This document shows, piece after piece, positions 6,117 through 13,602 of a DNA stretch of 26,942 nucleotides. The notes below the pieces were generated by a model that saw nothing but the letters and a program-made list of their open reading frames with translations, searched no databases and was not told the origin of the DNA. Both the position numbers and the translations under genes were made by a program. Position 1 is the first letter of the stretch. Every line of letters begins with the position of its first letter. This DNA is from a virus, in IMG/VR virus record IMGVR_UViG_3300035698_017976, positions 1-26,942 of that record; one strand, 5' to 3'.

Positions 6117-6839
6117 CTATTTTCCTTTATGAACATCGCCTGCCAAACCTCTCAGATGTTTCCTAAATTGAGAACTGGACTGTGGATGCAGACCACCATC
6201 TGGATTTCTTTGCCCAATATTAGATTCGTGCCAATGGTATTCAGTAATTACTTCGGGCACATGGACTATCTTCTTTTTAGCCTTACCGAACCTGACCATT
6301 AATAGCCAGTCTGCTTTTCTTATCCAGAAAATGTCCCAGAAACCAACGTCATTGATAGCTTGCCTCGTGTGCATTATGTCTGAGGTATCAATGTAGTTAC
6401 CTTGCTCGATTTGAGATAAGTCGTATGGGAAGCTCTTTTTACCCATGAAGCGCTTTTCATCTGGGTCTTTGCTGTGGTAACTTCTATCGCCGTAAACAAC
6501 ATCGGCCTGTTGTTTGGTAATAGCTTCATAAAGCACCTCTAAGTGATTTGGGAGATAAACGTTATCATCATCTAAGTAAGCAATATACTCGCCCCGAGAA
6601 ATCATAATTCCGACATTCTTTGGTATCACCTGGTAGCCGCTGTTGTGTGGTAAACGCATGGCAACTACCCGTTTCTCTTCATCTGGAAGACTAAACTTTG
6701 GCGGAACCTTTGAATGGTCATCGACTATGATTAGTTCAAAATTCTTGAATGTCTGGGCCAATACACTGTCTATAGCTCGTTGGAGCATTTTTGGCCTGTT
6801 ATATGTGCTGATGATGCAAGAAATAATTGGTTTTTTCAT
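6117..6839 (-). CDS. GT2-family glycosyltransferase (GT-A fold)
   Basis: 240 aa and a textbook GT2: ISCIISTYNRPKMLQRAIDS, then LAQTFKNFELIIVDDHS, NVGIMISRGEYIAYLDDDN with the D-x-D metal motif (DDD at 90-92), and a C-terminal acceptor part ending in a basic stretch. The YRPKML-type helix and VDDHS place it with enzymes of surface-polysaccharide and O-antigen synthesis. It is flanked by a 63-aa unknown (3-bp gap) and another GT2 (3-bp gap). Substrate unknown. Confidence 0.88.
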   Translation of the reverse strand: MKKPIISCIISTYNRPKMLQRAIDSVLAQTFKNFELIIVDDHSKVPPKFSLPDEEKRVVAMRLPHNSGYQVIPKNVGIMISRGEYIAYLDDDNVYLPNHLEVLYEAITKQQADVVYGDRSYHSKDPDEKRFMGKKSFPYDLSQIEQGNYIDTSDIMHTRQAINDVGFWDIFWIRKADWLLMVRFGKAKKKIVHVPEVITEYHWHESNIGQRNPDGGLHPQSSSQFRKHLRGLAGDVHKGK

Positions 6840-6842
6840 ATT

Positions 6843-7034
6843 TTAAATTTTGAGATAGTTTCTTAACCATTCTTCAAAAACCATGCTTAAAACATAAGGC
6901 TCACCACCTAATTCATCCTCGCTATCTTCATCATCATAAGGGAAATGGTCATGATTTTTAAATAACCACTCCTGAATATCAGTAAATATTTTCTTTTTTT
7001 GTTTTAAAGTTAATTTATTCATGATTTTTATCAT
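6843..7034 (-). CDS. Unrecognised 63-aa acidic/helical protein
   Basis: A short ORF: a basic helix (KLTLKQKKKIFTDIQEWLFKN), an acidic linker (YDDEDSEDELGG) and a C-terminal helix (VLSMVFEEWLRNYLKI). Two starts are possible: ATG at 7034 (overlapping the HNH gene by 20 bp) or ATG at 7022 (8-bp overlap); neither has a clear RBS. Nucleotide use is even more AT-rich than in the GT genes and matches the upstream HNH gene, so the two may have arrived together. Function unknown. Confidence 0.5.
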   Translation of the reverse strand: MIKIMNKLTLKQKKKIFTDIQEWLFKNHDHFPYDDEDSEDELGGEPYVLSMVFEEWLRNYLKI

Positions 7035-7596
7035 TTTGCTTTTTTAGAATTTTATTTTCTTTTTTTAATCTTTTAATTTCTGCTTCCATTTTAGTTAAAA
7101 GTGTATGCGATTGTGGGTTAATTATTTCTAAATTTTTTATTCTATTGTCATCTTTAATACCATTTTTATGATGAATTTGTTCATATTTAGTTAATGGTCT
7201 TCCAAGGTGTTTTGCCATTACAAGTCTATGTTCAAGCACATATCCATCATTTTGTGCCATGCAATAATACTTGTCTTTAGGGTGTACCCAAATCTTTATA
7301 TACCCATCCCTTGATGTTCTTCTTCTACCACCCTTCCAATTATAATGTTTTGGTCCTTTTATGCTTTCCCTTGGTCCTTTTAATTTATCTTTCCAAGTTA
7401 TTTTCCTACCCTTTAAACTTTTCCAAAAACATCTTTTATGACAATATTTAGGAGCAAAACCCCTGTTTTTAATGTACCAATCAACTTCACTTTTATATTT
7501 AGTAAATTCTTTACCACATTGTTGGCAAATTAATTTAACATGACTTTCCTTTGTATAAGCAAATCTACCCTTTTTATCTCTATTTATAGACCTCAT
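7015..7596 (-). CDS. HNH homing-type endonuclease with N-terminal zinc ribbon
   Basis: 193 aa. It starts with an RDKKGRF motif typical of phage HNH proteins, then a zinc ribbon (C24-x2-C27 and C52-x3-C56). NWKGG at 86-90 leads into an HNH_3-type core: GYIKIWVHP, EHRLVMAKHLGRPL and IHHKNGIKDDNRIKNLEII (His142-His143-Asn145, Asn151, Asn155). It ends in a lysine-rich coiled coil. Such free-standing enzymes nick or cut DNA and spread their own gene. It sits between the deacetylase and the GT2 pair. There is no RBS, and a TATAAT lies only 6 nt before the ATG. Confidence 0.88.
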   Translation of the reverse strand: MRSINRDKKGRFAYTKESHVKLICQQCGKEFTKYKSEVDWYIKNRGFAPKYCHKRCFWKSLKGRKITWKDKLKGPRESIKGPKHYNWKGGRRRTSRDGYIKIWVHPKDKYYCMAQNDGYVLEHRLVMAKHLGRPLTKYEQIHHKNGIKDDNRIKNLEIINPQSHTLLTKMEAEIKRLKKENKILKKQNDKNHE

Positions 7597-7602
7597 ACAA
7601 CC

Positions 7603-7630
7603 ATTATAACATATGTTGTACCATATTATA
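7603..7630 (-). promoter_or_regulatory. Twin TATAAT boxes at the HNH start (possible leaderless promoter)
   Basis: On the minus strand GTTATAATGG (7610-7601) and GTTATAATATGG (7632-7621) form a direct repeat 20 bp apart. The inner TATAAT ends 6 nt before the HNH start codon, so transcription would begin at or beside the A of the ATG. No good -35 box was found for either. In AT-rich DNA this may be chance. Confidence 0.35.
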
Positions 7631-7631
7631 A

Positions 7632-8213
7632 CTACAAAAATCTAAAATCAGTATTCTTGGGTAGTTTTAATATATTTTCCACAGCCTGTACGAGACCATT
7701 TCCTTTAGGTCCAGGTGGATAATCTTGGATGTGACCATGGCCATAGAGAAGCTTTGAGAATGGGGGAGAGTCTTTAGTGTTCCAGTTGTATTTAATGCCT
7801 ACCCGTGAATCATCAGGGTGAATCATTATCTTGTATCCGAGCTTGGTTAAGCGTTCATACATGTCATCTGATAATTGCCAGAATGGTGCTCTGTAGACTT
7901 TTGCATAGCCTTGAGCTGGTAGTACCTTCAGTTTGTTTTCTGGAACATCTTCGTTATTTTTGTGGTAATAGCCGTGAACGCATAACTGAATCCAATCAAT
8001 GCTCCAGATATACTCGAGCCATTTTTTATTAACATTTTGACTTGGGACAGCAAATAGATTTACTTTGAAATAAGGGAAAGTCTTACGGAGTTGCCACAGC
8101 CAATCAAGGCGGTGGTTAGCTTCACCGAAATCGTCAAAGTCTAGATAGACTATCTTAGAGGGCTTTGAGCCTTTCGTTTTCTTCAAGGATTTTTTTGATG
8201 AATTTTGCTTCAT
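7632..8213 (-). CDS. Polysaccharide-deacetylase-like (NodB fold) protein
   Basis: 193 aa. Motifs in order: YLDFDDFG (D25, D27/D28; catalytic/metal Asp), CVHGYYH (H80-x3-H84, metal His pair), YRAPFW (R108, P110; third NodB motif) and LLYGHGHI (about 156-162; last motif His). Members remove N- or O-acetyl groups from sugars such as GlcNAc, with a divalent metal. It is shorter than most NodB proteins and begins with a Ser/Lys-rich leader. The ATG at 8213 has GGAGG 9 nt upstream and lies within the dehydrogenase gene, giving a 59-bp out-of-frame overlap, so the leader is encoded on top of the other protein's C-terminus. Catalytic competence is likely but unproven. Confidence 0.75.
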   Translation of the reverse strand: MKQNSSKKSLKKTKGSKPSKIVYLDFDDFGEANHRLDWLWQLRKTFPYFKVNLFAVPSQNVNKKWLEYIWSIDWIQLCVHGYYHKNNEDVPENKLKVLPAQGYAKVYRAPFWQLSDDMYERLTKLGYKIMIHPDDSRVGIKYNWNTKDSPPFSKLLYGHGHIQDYPPGPKGNGLVQAVENILKLPKNTDFRFL

Positions 8214-8931
8214 ATCCTATTTCCTCCAACTTTGTAACTATGGCGTTAATGTCCTTAGGTAGACACTTGCCGCTAAAACCTCTCTTGTCAGGGTAGACAA
8301 GTGTGTGGCTTCTATTAATACGTTTATCTGCCAGCCACAGCTCTCTTAATTCATTATAATCAACATCAAGAGTCTTTGCAATTTCATAGAACTCATTACA
8401 AAAGGTTACTTTGTTGCCTAACCAACAGTTCTCCATATACTTGACTAGCTCTGCAGTTCTCACATCTGTTTGATAAAACTGGGTGTCTGCGTGCATGAAT
8501 TTCTGCATGTACATGATGACCACTTTTCTGGCTGCTGGACCCCCTCCTAAAATAACAAATGGTCTCTTCCTCAAGTCTAAATATGGGTGGTGAATTGTCT
8601 CTCCTAGGTACTCTGGCTCAAAAACAATTTCTTTCTTATACTTCTTTGAAAGGTACTCACAGGTTCCAGGTGCCACTGTAGAGCGAATAATGATGATAGG
8701 TACCTCTAACCATGCTACGGCCTCTTCTACTATCGAAATATCACACGAGCCGTCTTCTTTCTGTGATGTTGGCACACACACGAAAGCTAGGTCAGCCTCT
8801 TTATTCATAATGGCTCTGTTTTTATAACCTTGGATGGGGTCGTGGATAATGCAGTTTTCAGTTCCAAAGAATGCTGCTTGAGCCTTACCTACGATACCGT
8901 GTCCTACTATTCCTACTGTGAAATTAGACAT
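8155..8931 (-). CDS. UDP-glucose/GDP-mannose dehydrogenase-like protein lacking the C-terminal domain
   Basis: 258 aa; full-length family members are about 390-450. It has the Rossmann NAD motif GIVGHGIVG (7-15), VCVPTS (51-56), RSTVAPGT (83-90), EPEYLGE (105-111), the central-helix Lys in AELVKYMENCWLGNK (K164) and the catalytic Cys in GFSGKCLPKD (C223, D227). It then stops about 30 residues later, so the C-terminal nucleotide-sugar-binding Rossmann domain is missing. Normal enzymes oxidise UDP-glucose to UDP-glucuronate. Here the chemistry residues are kept but substrate binding would have to be altered. The RBS AAAAAGGAG is strong. Neighbours are an HNH gene upstream (8-bp overlap) and the deacetylase downstream. 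Confidence 0.82.
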   Translation of the reverse strand: MSNFTVGIVGHGIVGKAQAAFFGTENCIIHDPIQGYKNRAIMNKEADLAFVCVPTSQKEDGSCDISIVEEAVAWLEVPIIIIRSTVAPGTCEYLSKKYKKEIVFEPEYLGETIHHPYLDLRKRPFVILGGGPAARKVVIMYMQKFMHADTQFYQTDVRTAELVKYMENCWLGNKVTFCNEFYEIAKTLDVDYNELRELWLADKRINRSHTLVYPDKRGFSGKCLPKDINAIVTKLEEIGYEAKFIKKILEENERLKAL

Positions 8932-9394
8932 AATTGAATCTCCTTTTTATTGCACCTTTACTTTTTTTATCAAACTTTTTATGACATTTGCAACATAATT
9001 TTATCCAATCACTTTTTATTCTTTTATATTCATGACTTATATTAGCCCACTCTATATTTTTTGTTGATTGACATTTTTTACAAACATCTGCTTTTCCAAA
9101 ATGATTTTTAACCCAAGTATGAATAGCACGATATCCTGCACTGTCACCCTTCCATTTACCGTGATTTTTTCCATAAAGTGTTGGTGGCTTATTACCAATT
9201 CTTTTTTGAGAAATACTCATTTTATTTTTTGTTTCATCACTTAATTTTCTTCCAACCAATCTTTTTGAATGTTCTGGATTTTTCTTCCCAGTTAGGGTTT
9301 TGCTTATTTTTTTCTTTGTTTCTTTAGAAACAACCATTCCCTTATTATGAGGAAATCCTTTAATAAATCGTCCATTCTTATCTCGTCCTTTCAT
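8924..9394 (-). CDS. HNH endonuclease with NUMOD3-like repeats
   Basis: 156 aa from the ATG at 9394, chosen because AAGGAG precedes it and it forms an ATGA overlap with the upstream stop; an ATG 13 codons earlier lacks this. Order: KGRDKNGRF, then two NUMOD3-like DNA-binding repeats (SKETKKKISKTLTGKKNPEHSKRLVGRKLSDETKNKM style, about 23-66), WKGDSAGYRAIHTWVKNHFG, then a zinc-bound HNH core with C105-x2-C108, N113, H121 and CCKCHKKFD (C135, C137). NUMOD3 modules occur in phage homing endonucleases. It lies between a methyltransferase and the dehydrogenase in the glycan island. Confidence 0.87.
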   Translation of the reverse strand: MKGRDKNGRFIKGFPHNKGMVVSKETKKKISKTLTGKKNPEHSKRLVGRKLSDETKNKMSISQKRIGNKPPTLYGKNHGKWKGDSAGYRAIHTWVKNHFGKADVCKKCQSTKNIEWANISHEYKRIKSDWIKLCCKCHKKFDKKSKGAIKRRFNYV

Positions 9395-9897
9395 AATGGT
9401 CTCCTTACTAAAATGCTTGTTAACAGTCCACAAGATTTCTCGGCTTCTAACTCAAAGCCAGCTTTTCTGGCTATCAGTTCCATACAGGCAGGAGTTATTC
9501 TCCAGAAATCATCGTAGCCAGAGGCTGGATGATATGGATAGGTGAATGGCGCATCTAAGATGGCGTACCCTCCCTTTTTGGTTAGCCTAAACACTTCGTG
9601 AATTGCCTTAATCGGATTATATACGTGCTCTAGAGTCTGAGAACAAATGATTAAATCAAACTTCTCAGGGTCTAAACCAGTATCTTGTATATCTGCTACA
9701 TACGTTGGTTTTAATCTTTCCAAGTAATCTAGTGTTTCGAAAGTGTTTCCTTTGCCAAAATACTTGAAATTGCCTCCTGGCTTTGGGTCACCGTCTATGC
9801 CCACTTCAAGAACAACCCAGTCTTTATTTTCAGGCTTTAGTATGTCGGCATAAGCCTCCATGGTGTCAAATACTTTTTTTCTTACTTCGCTTGGCAT
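9391..9897 (-). CDS. Class I SAM-dependent methyltransferase
   Basis: 168 aa. A Rossmann-type methyltransferase: VVLEVGIDGDP (motif I, about 28-38, with an unusual insertion PKPGGNFKYFGKG), YVADIQD (end of strand 2), FDLIICSQTLEHVYNPIKAIHEVFRLTKKGGYAIL (motifs IV-VI, typical Methyltransf_11 pattern) and PFTYPYHP. Proteins of this type often methylate sugars in surface-glycan loci. The C-terminus is short and ends in an ATGA overlap with the HNH gene, so it may have been trimmed by that insertion. Substrate unknown. Confidence 0.82.
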   Translation of the reverse strand: MPSEVRKKVFDTMEAYADILKPENKDWVVLEVGIDGDPKPGGNFKYFGKGNTFETLDYLERLKPTYVADIQDTGLDPEKFDLIICSQTLEHVYNPIKAIHEVFRLTKKGGYAILDAPFTYPYHPASGYDDFWRITPACMELIARKAGFELEAEKSCGLLTSILVRRPL

Positions 9898-9924
9898 ATT
9901 TTTATACCTATTGATTCAACATTA

Positions 9925-10632
9925 TCACAAATTCTTAGTATTATGTTTTTCTATCCAATTGACTTTAATCTCATGGTCATTACATCCAGCAATAATAGCT
10001 TCCAATCCACGAGTCATTCTCTTACTCCTCTGTCCTGTGAACGATTGCATAGTGGGGCGCATGTCATGGTCTATCTTATTAGTTTCACCGAAATGCTCCT
10101 TTCCTTCAATATTCTTGAAATTACAGCCAATAATATTAATAGGATTACATCCCATCATAATTGCTACATACATACAGGGGTGCAGACAAGTTCCATGCCC
10201 TCCAAAGGTCTTAGAAGTAGCTTTAACGGCTTCTGCGACCATTTTACGCATGGCATTAGGTCCAGAGTCAGAAAAGATAGCACCATAGTTGCTGTTAGGT
10301 GGATAAGGCTTCAAATCGAGGTAATATGCTTTTTTACTAGCTTCTCCTATTGCTTCATCCGCCACTTCTTTTGGACGATTATAGAAGGGGTAACCAAAAA
10401 TATTCACTTTATCTAAAATCTCTGGATATTTCTCTTTTAAGAAAACAAACCTATCTTTCTCGTTGAAATACCTGAAGGTGGTATTTGGAAACTTTATGTA
10501 AGCTAAATGGAGAGTAATTGCCAATTTATTATCTAGAAAATCATCAGGATAACTTTCAAGACTAGGGTCAGAACCTACAATCCAAATTTCCTGTCCTTTA
10601 TATTTATTGTGTAACTCAGTTATCCATTTCAT
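9925..10632 (-). CDS. MptE/DUF115-like Rossmann protein, putative glycosyltransferase (paralogue A)
   Basis: 235 aa. The N-terminus MKWITELHNKYKGQEIWIVG leads into GSDPSL (20-25), corresponding to the G-x-GPSL nucleotide motif of DUF115/MptE-like and CST (GT42) sialyltransferase-like folds. It is followed by TLHLAYIKFPNTTFRYFNEKDR. The C-terminal half has GGHGTCLHPCMYVAIMMGCNPINIIGCN (144-171), the second family signature. Relatives include flagellin-modifying Maf proteins and archaeal MptE, so sugar or pterin transfer are both conceivable; context favours sugars. It is closely related to the protein at 11472-12125. In this copy the middle Gly of GSGPSL is Asp. It overlaps the GT upstream by 17 bp. 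Confidence 0.65.
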   Translation of the reverse strand: MKWITELHNKYKGQEIWIVGSDPSLESYPDDFLDNKLAITLHLAYIKFPNTTFRYFNEKDRFVFLKEKYPEILDKVNIFGYPFYNRPKEVADEAIGEASKKAYYLDLKPYPPNSNYGAIFSDSGPNAMRKMVAEAVKATSKTFGGHGTCLHPCMYVAIMMGCNPINIIGCNFKNIEGKEHFGETNKIDHDMRPTMQSFTGQRSKRMTRGLEAIIAGCNDHEIKVNWIEKHNTKNL

Positions 10633-11479
10633 ATTTATCTATGTCTCCAATATCGTGTAGCTTAATTTTTCCAAATCCCCCAGACTTAAATCGGTTTGCT
10701 CTAAAACTAAACATTCCTTTTTCACCAATGCTTCTATGTCGTAATGTCAATGTGTACAGCCCTTTATATCCTGCTTTTTCTATCGCTTTTTCCATAACAA
10801 AATCTTCTGTCGGCGTATCTCCTTTCATGTGCTGAGAATTATAAATAGCTCGCATTTCCTCCCGAACTTCTTTATAAGTAGAAAGGTCATACAGGAACTT
10901 CTTAAAATCACACCTTGCAGTCGCTTCAAAGTACGGTTTGATAAAAGGTTTAATTTTATCCCAGCTTTCTCTCCAGAGTCCAAGCTCCCATCTATGAGAT
11001 AATCCGTAAGCTACTTTATTCTGAAGCTTTGTTGCACTTTCTAAAGACTGGATATTGTCTCCACGGTATCTGAAAGAAGTTTGAATCGAACCAGCATCAC
11101 TACCCTTAAACTGTTCAAATAAAACTTTCAGCGTCTTAATATAATGCTTGTTAAAAATAAGGTCATTATCAACAAATACTCCATATTCGTACAAAGGAAA
11201 CACATACTCTAGCTGGAGCCTGTTTCTGGTGATTGGACCCAGGTTGTGCTGACTGACAAAGATTGTTTTGTTTGGTAGTTTTGATTCTTGAAAGACCTTT
11301 AACGATGCCTGCACTTCTTCATCAGTAGCATATCTTATTCCTGAGAATGGATTGACTGCTCCATCTTGGAAGAAGAAAAAATCAACATCTAGGTCCGAAT
11401 TGTTTTCTAAGGACTCTAAGCATTGTTTTAAATATTCAGGTCGTTTAAAACCTCTGACTGCGATGCAAAGTTTATTCAT
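10616..11479 (-). CDS. GT-A glycosyltransferase (GNT-I/GT2-like), paralogue of 18924-19787
   Basis: 287 aa. The opening CIAVRGFKRPEYLKQCLESL and FFFFQDGAVNPFSG are followed by SKLPNKTIFVSQHNLGPITRNRLQ and YGVFVDNDLIF with the metal-binding D-x-D (DND, 104-106). The order QDG ... SKLPN ... DND, equal length and similar spacing make it a clear paralogue of the 287-aa protein at 18924. It lies between the two DUF115-like genes with 17- and 8-bp overlaps, as a tight cassette. Donor and acceptor unknown. Confidence 0.82.
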   Translation of the reverse strand: MNKLCIAVRGFKRPEYLKQCLESLENNSDLDVDFFFFQDGAVNPFSGIRYATDEEVQASLKVFQESKLPNKTIFVSQHNLGPITRNRLQLEYVFPLYEYGVFVDNDLIFNKHYIKTLKVLFEQFKGSDAGSIQTSFRYRGDNIQSLESATKLQNKVAYGLSHRWELGLWRESWDKIKPFIKPYFEATARCDFKKFLYDLSTYKEVREEMRAIYNSQHMKGDTPTEDFVMEKAIEKAGYKGLYTLTLRHRSIGEKGMFSFRANRFKSGGFGKIKLHDIGDIDKYEMDN

Positions 11480-12125
11480 AATTTTTTAACCAATTGACTT
11501 TTATATTGTTATTAGCACAGGCTTTAATTAAAAGTTCAGTTCCCTTTTTCATAATCTTTCCCTTTATCGCATAAGGGGTAGAGCTACTTCGATATTGGTT
11601 ATTATCATTTCCTAACTTGAAATGTTCCAAATTATCTTTCGATTCATGATTGCAGCCAATAATATTTATTGTTTTTGCACCCGTCATTATGGCTGTATAC
11701 ATACAGGCATGAAGACAGCTTCCATGTCCTCCAAAATCAATTCTTTTACCATTCTGGGCGTCTTTAACCATCTGTGTGATAACTGCTATCTCTTGAGGTG
11801 GAAATGGTCTTAAAACTAGAAAGTATGGTTTTTCCATATCTATCAAGTTGCTCATTTCCCTCTCAGTTTTTTTATAGAATGGGAAGGCAAAGATATTAAT
11901 TTTATCGAAGTATTCTGGTTTGTGTTGTTTGAACCATACTATTCTGTCTTGTTCATTGGCATAGCGATAAGTTGTGTTTGGAAACTTTAAATAGGCAAGG
12001 TGAAGGGTAAAGGAAACTTTCCCATCTAAAAAATTATCAGGGTATCCATCTAAAGAAGGTCCTGAACCTGCTATAAATATTTCTTCCCCGAGATGCTTAT
12101 TATGTAATTCAGTAATAAATTTCAA
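11472..12125 (-). CDS. MptE/DUF115-like Rossmann protein, putative glycosyltransferase (paralogue B)
   Basis: 217 aa. MKFITELHNKHLGEEIFIAG, GSGPSL at 20-25 (canonical), TLHLAYLKFPNTTYRYANEQDR, then FGGHGSCLHACMYTAIMTGAKTINIIGCN (131-159). It shares long stretches with 9925-10632 but is 18 aa shorter in the middle (LRPFPPQEI versus LKPYPPNSNYG plus an insert). The shared layout points to gene duplication followed by divergence. Known relatives act on nucleotide-activated sugars (Maf, GT42-like) or on pterins (MptE); I infer sugar transfer from the neighbourhood. Its stop overlaps nothing; 16 bp separate it from the methyltransferase upstream. Confidence 0.68.
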   Translation of the reverse strand: MKFITELHNKHLGEEIFIAGSGPSLDGYPDNFLDGKVSFTLHLAYLKFPNTTYRYANEQDRIVWFKQHKPEYFDKINIFAFPFYKKTEREMSNLIDMEKPYFLVLRPFPPQEIAVITQMVKDAQNGKRIDFGGHGSCLHACMYTAIMTGAKTINIIGCNHESKDNLEHFKLGNDNNQYRSSSTPYAIKGKIMKKGTELLIKACANNNIKVNWLKNYE

Positions 12126-12141
12126 TTTTGCTCCTTAATTA

Positions 12142-12744
12142 TCATATTTTTTTAAAGGCACCATTTTTAGAAATCATGTTACCTTCGGGAATATTCCAAC
12201 CTTCTATTGGTTTGCCATCTCTTCTAAAGGCCCAATCGACGTTAACTGCCTTATTTATAAAATGTTTAGTTTTATATTCAATATTATTTTTATCACAATA
12301 TGCTTTTACAGCCTTTGCTACTCCAGGATGAGCAGGTACATGGTCGTGTCCGCCTACAATTCCATCCTTTTTAACTTTTGGTGTCCATATTTCAGTATCT
12401 TCTAATGTAAATTTATAGTCGTGGTTTGCATCAATATAAGCAAAATCTAGGCTTTCATTTTCAAAATGAATAACTGCTTTGACTGATGTAGTTTTAATCC
12501 ATATTATTTTATCGTTATATTTTTGTAGCTTTTCTTTTGCAACTTTTTCATGCCGTTCATTATCCCACTCTAGTCCTCCAGTCTTATATTGAAAATAAGG
12601 GTCAACTAGATAGAGAGTTTTTATATCAAGACGTTCTAACATTTTGAGAGCATGACTTCCTGCCAATACTCCTATTTCCACGCCGACTAAATCCTTTTTA
12701 TCCTCAAGTAAAAAATCAAATGCTTTGATTGGTGGACAACCCAT
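12142..12744 (-). CDS. Class I SAM methyltransferase (Methyltransf_24-like)
   Basis: 200 aa. GVEIGVLAGSHALKML (motif I, 21-36), LYLVDPYFQY (strand 2), then LDFAYIDANHDYKFTLEDTEIWTPKV and DGIVGGHDHVPAHPGVAKAV. The series 'VEIGV--GSHA', 'DFAYIDANHDY' and 'GGHDH--HPGV--AV' is the hallmark of the Methyltransf_24 / cephalosporin-hydroxylase-like family found in glycan loci, which O-methylates sugars; the HDH motif can bind a metal. The C-terminal 40 residues are specific to this protein. It sits 1 bp downstream of a GT. Confidence 0.85.
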   Translation of the reverse strand: MGCPPIKAFDFLLEDKKDLVGVEIGVLAGSHALKMLERLDIKTLYLVDPYFQYKTGGLEWDNERHEKVAKEKLQKYNDKIIWIKTTSVKAVIHFENESLDFAYIDANHDYKFTLEDTEIWTPKVKKDGIVGGHDHVPAHPGVAKAVKAYCDKNNIEYKTKHFINKAVNVDWAFRRDGKPIEGWNIPEGNMISKNGAFKKI

Positions 12745-12745
12745 A

Positions 12746-13600
12746 TTATGTTTCCTTCCTTAATGGTAGTGCCAGCTCTTGATGAGTTGACTTAATATTA
12801 CTAAAATCTATTGCTTCCAAATCGACAACGTACCCTTCTAAATATTTGTCAATCAATTTTTCAACAGGGTAACTAAACTTCTCACCACTAAATAAAGGGG
12901 AAAAGGTATTTACGTTATTAACTGGATTACTCACTAGCTTGCTGTGTTTATAGGCAACCAAATTCTTTTGAGTTATTGCTTCTCTACTCTCATTATTATT
13001 TAGGTGTCTCTCTATTTCGTTAGGTGTTTGTCCTTCGATTCTACCCAGTAAATTTTTGATTGTTTCAGTCTTGAAAGTACAACCATCTCCAAACCCTATT
13101 GGGTAACCATTACAACGCCTAGGGTTATACTCCGTCCAATCCCATTTAATAAACTCTCCTAAGTCTTCATATTCTCCCCATGGATTTTCAATTATTGTTT
13201 TTCCTCCATAGAAACTATATTCGGCATTGAGACCCGACCTCAAAGAAAAAGAGATAACATCATCTGTCGTCTGGGCAATAACATCATCCATGGAAACTTT
13301 TCCATAGACAATAGCATCATCAGAGAATAAACAAGTATAGTCATACTCATCACCCATTAATTTTACGAGGTAATTCTTAAATGCAGGGGTATGGGAAATG
13401 CCTTTATCACAATGCCACTCATCTACTAATCCTTTTTCCTTGAAATTCTCATATCCCTTGAGGAATCTATCATTGGAATAATTATAAGTAACAATGATTT
13501 TGTCAAAGCCAGTAATATTTTTCCTGATACTTCTTACCAATAGGTCCAATTGCATGGGCCGATTGTATGAAAAAATCATTAATTGTACTTTTTCACTCAT
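12746..13600 (-). CDS. Glycosyltransferase, GT-A (GT2-like)
   Basis: 284 aa. VQLMIFSYNRPMQLDLLVRS is a GT2-type opening, DKIIVTYNYSNDRFL replaces the usual 'VDNGS' strand, and YDYTCLFSDDAIVYG provides the metal site (SDD, 93-95). A central RCNGYPIGFGDGCTFKTE resembles the acceptor/donor closing loop. The C-terminal 70 residues (YPVEKLIDKYLEGYVV...) are helical. The 'SYNRP' start and S-D-D variant place it in a divergent GT2 group. It sits 2 bp after the epimerase and 1 bp before a methyltransferase, suggesting work on the same sugar chain. Confidence 0.78.
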   Translation of the reverse strand: MSEKVQLMIFSYNRPMQLDLLVRSIRKNITGFDKIIVTYNYSNDRFLKGYENFKEKGLVDEWHCDKGISHTPAFKNYLVKLMGDEYDYTCLFSDDAIVYGKVSMDDVIAQTTDDVISFSLRSGLNAEYSFYGGKTIIENPWGEYEDLGEFIKWDWTEYNPRRCNGYPIGFGDGCTFKTETIKNLLGRIEGQTPNEIERHLNNNESREAITQKNLVAYKHSKLVSNPVNNVNTFSPLFSGEKFSYPVEKLIDKYLEGYVVDLEAIDFSNIKSTHQELALPLRKET

Positions 13601-13602
13601 AA

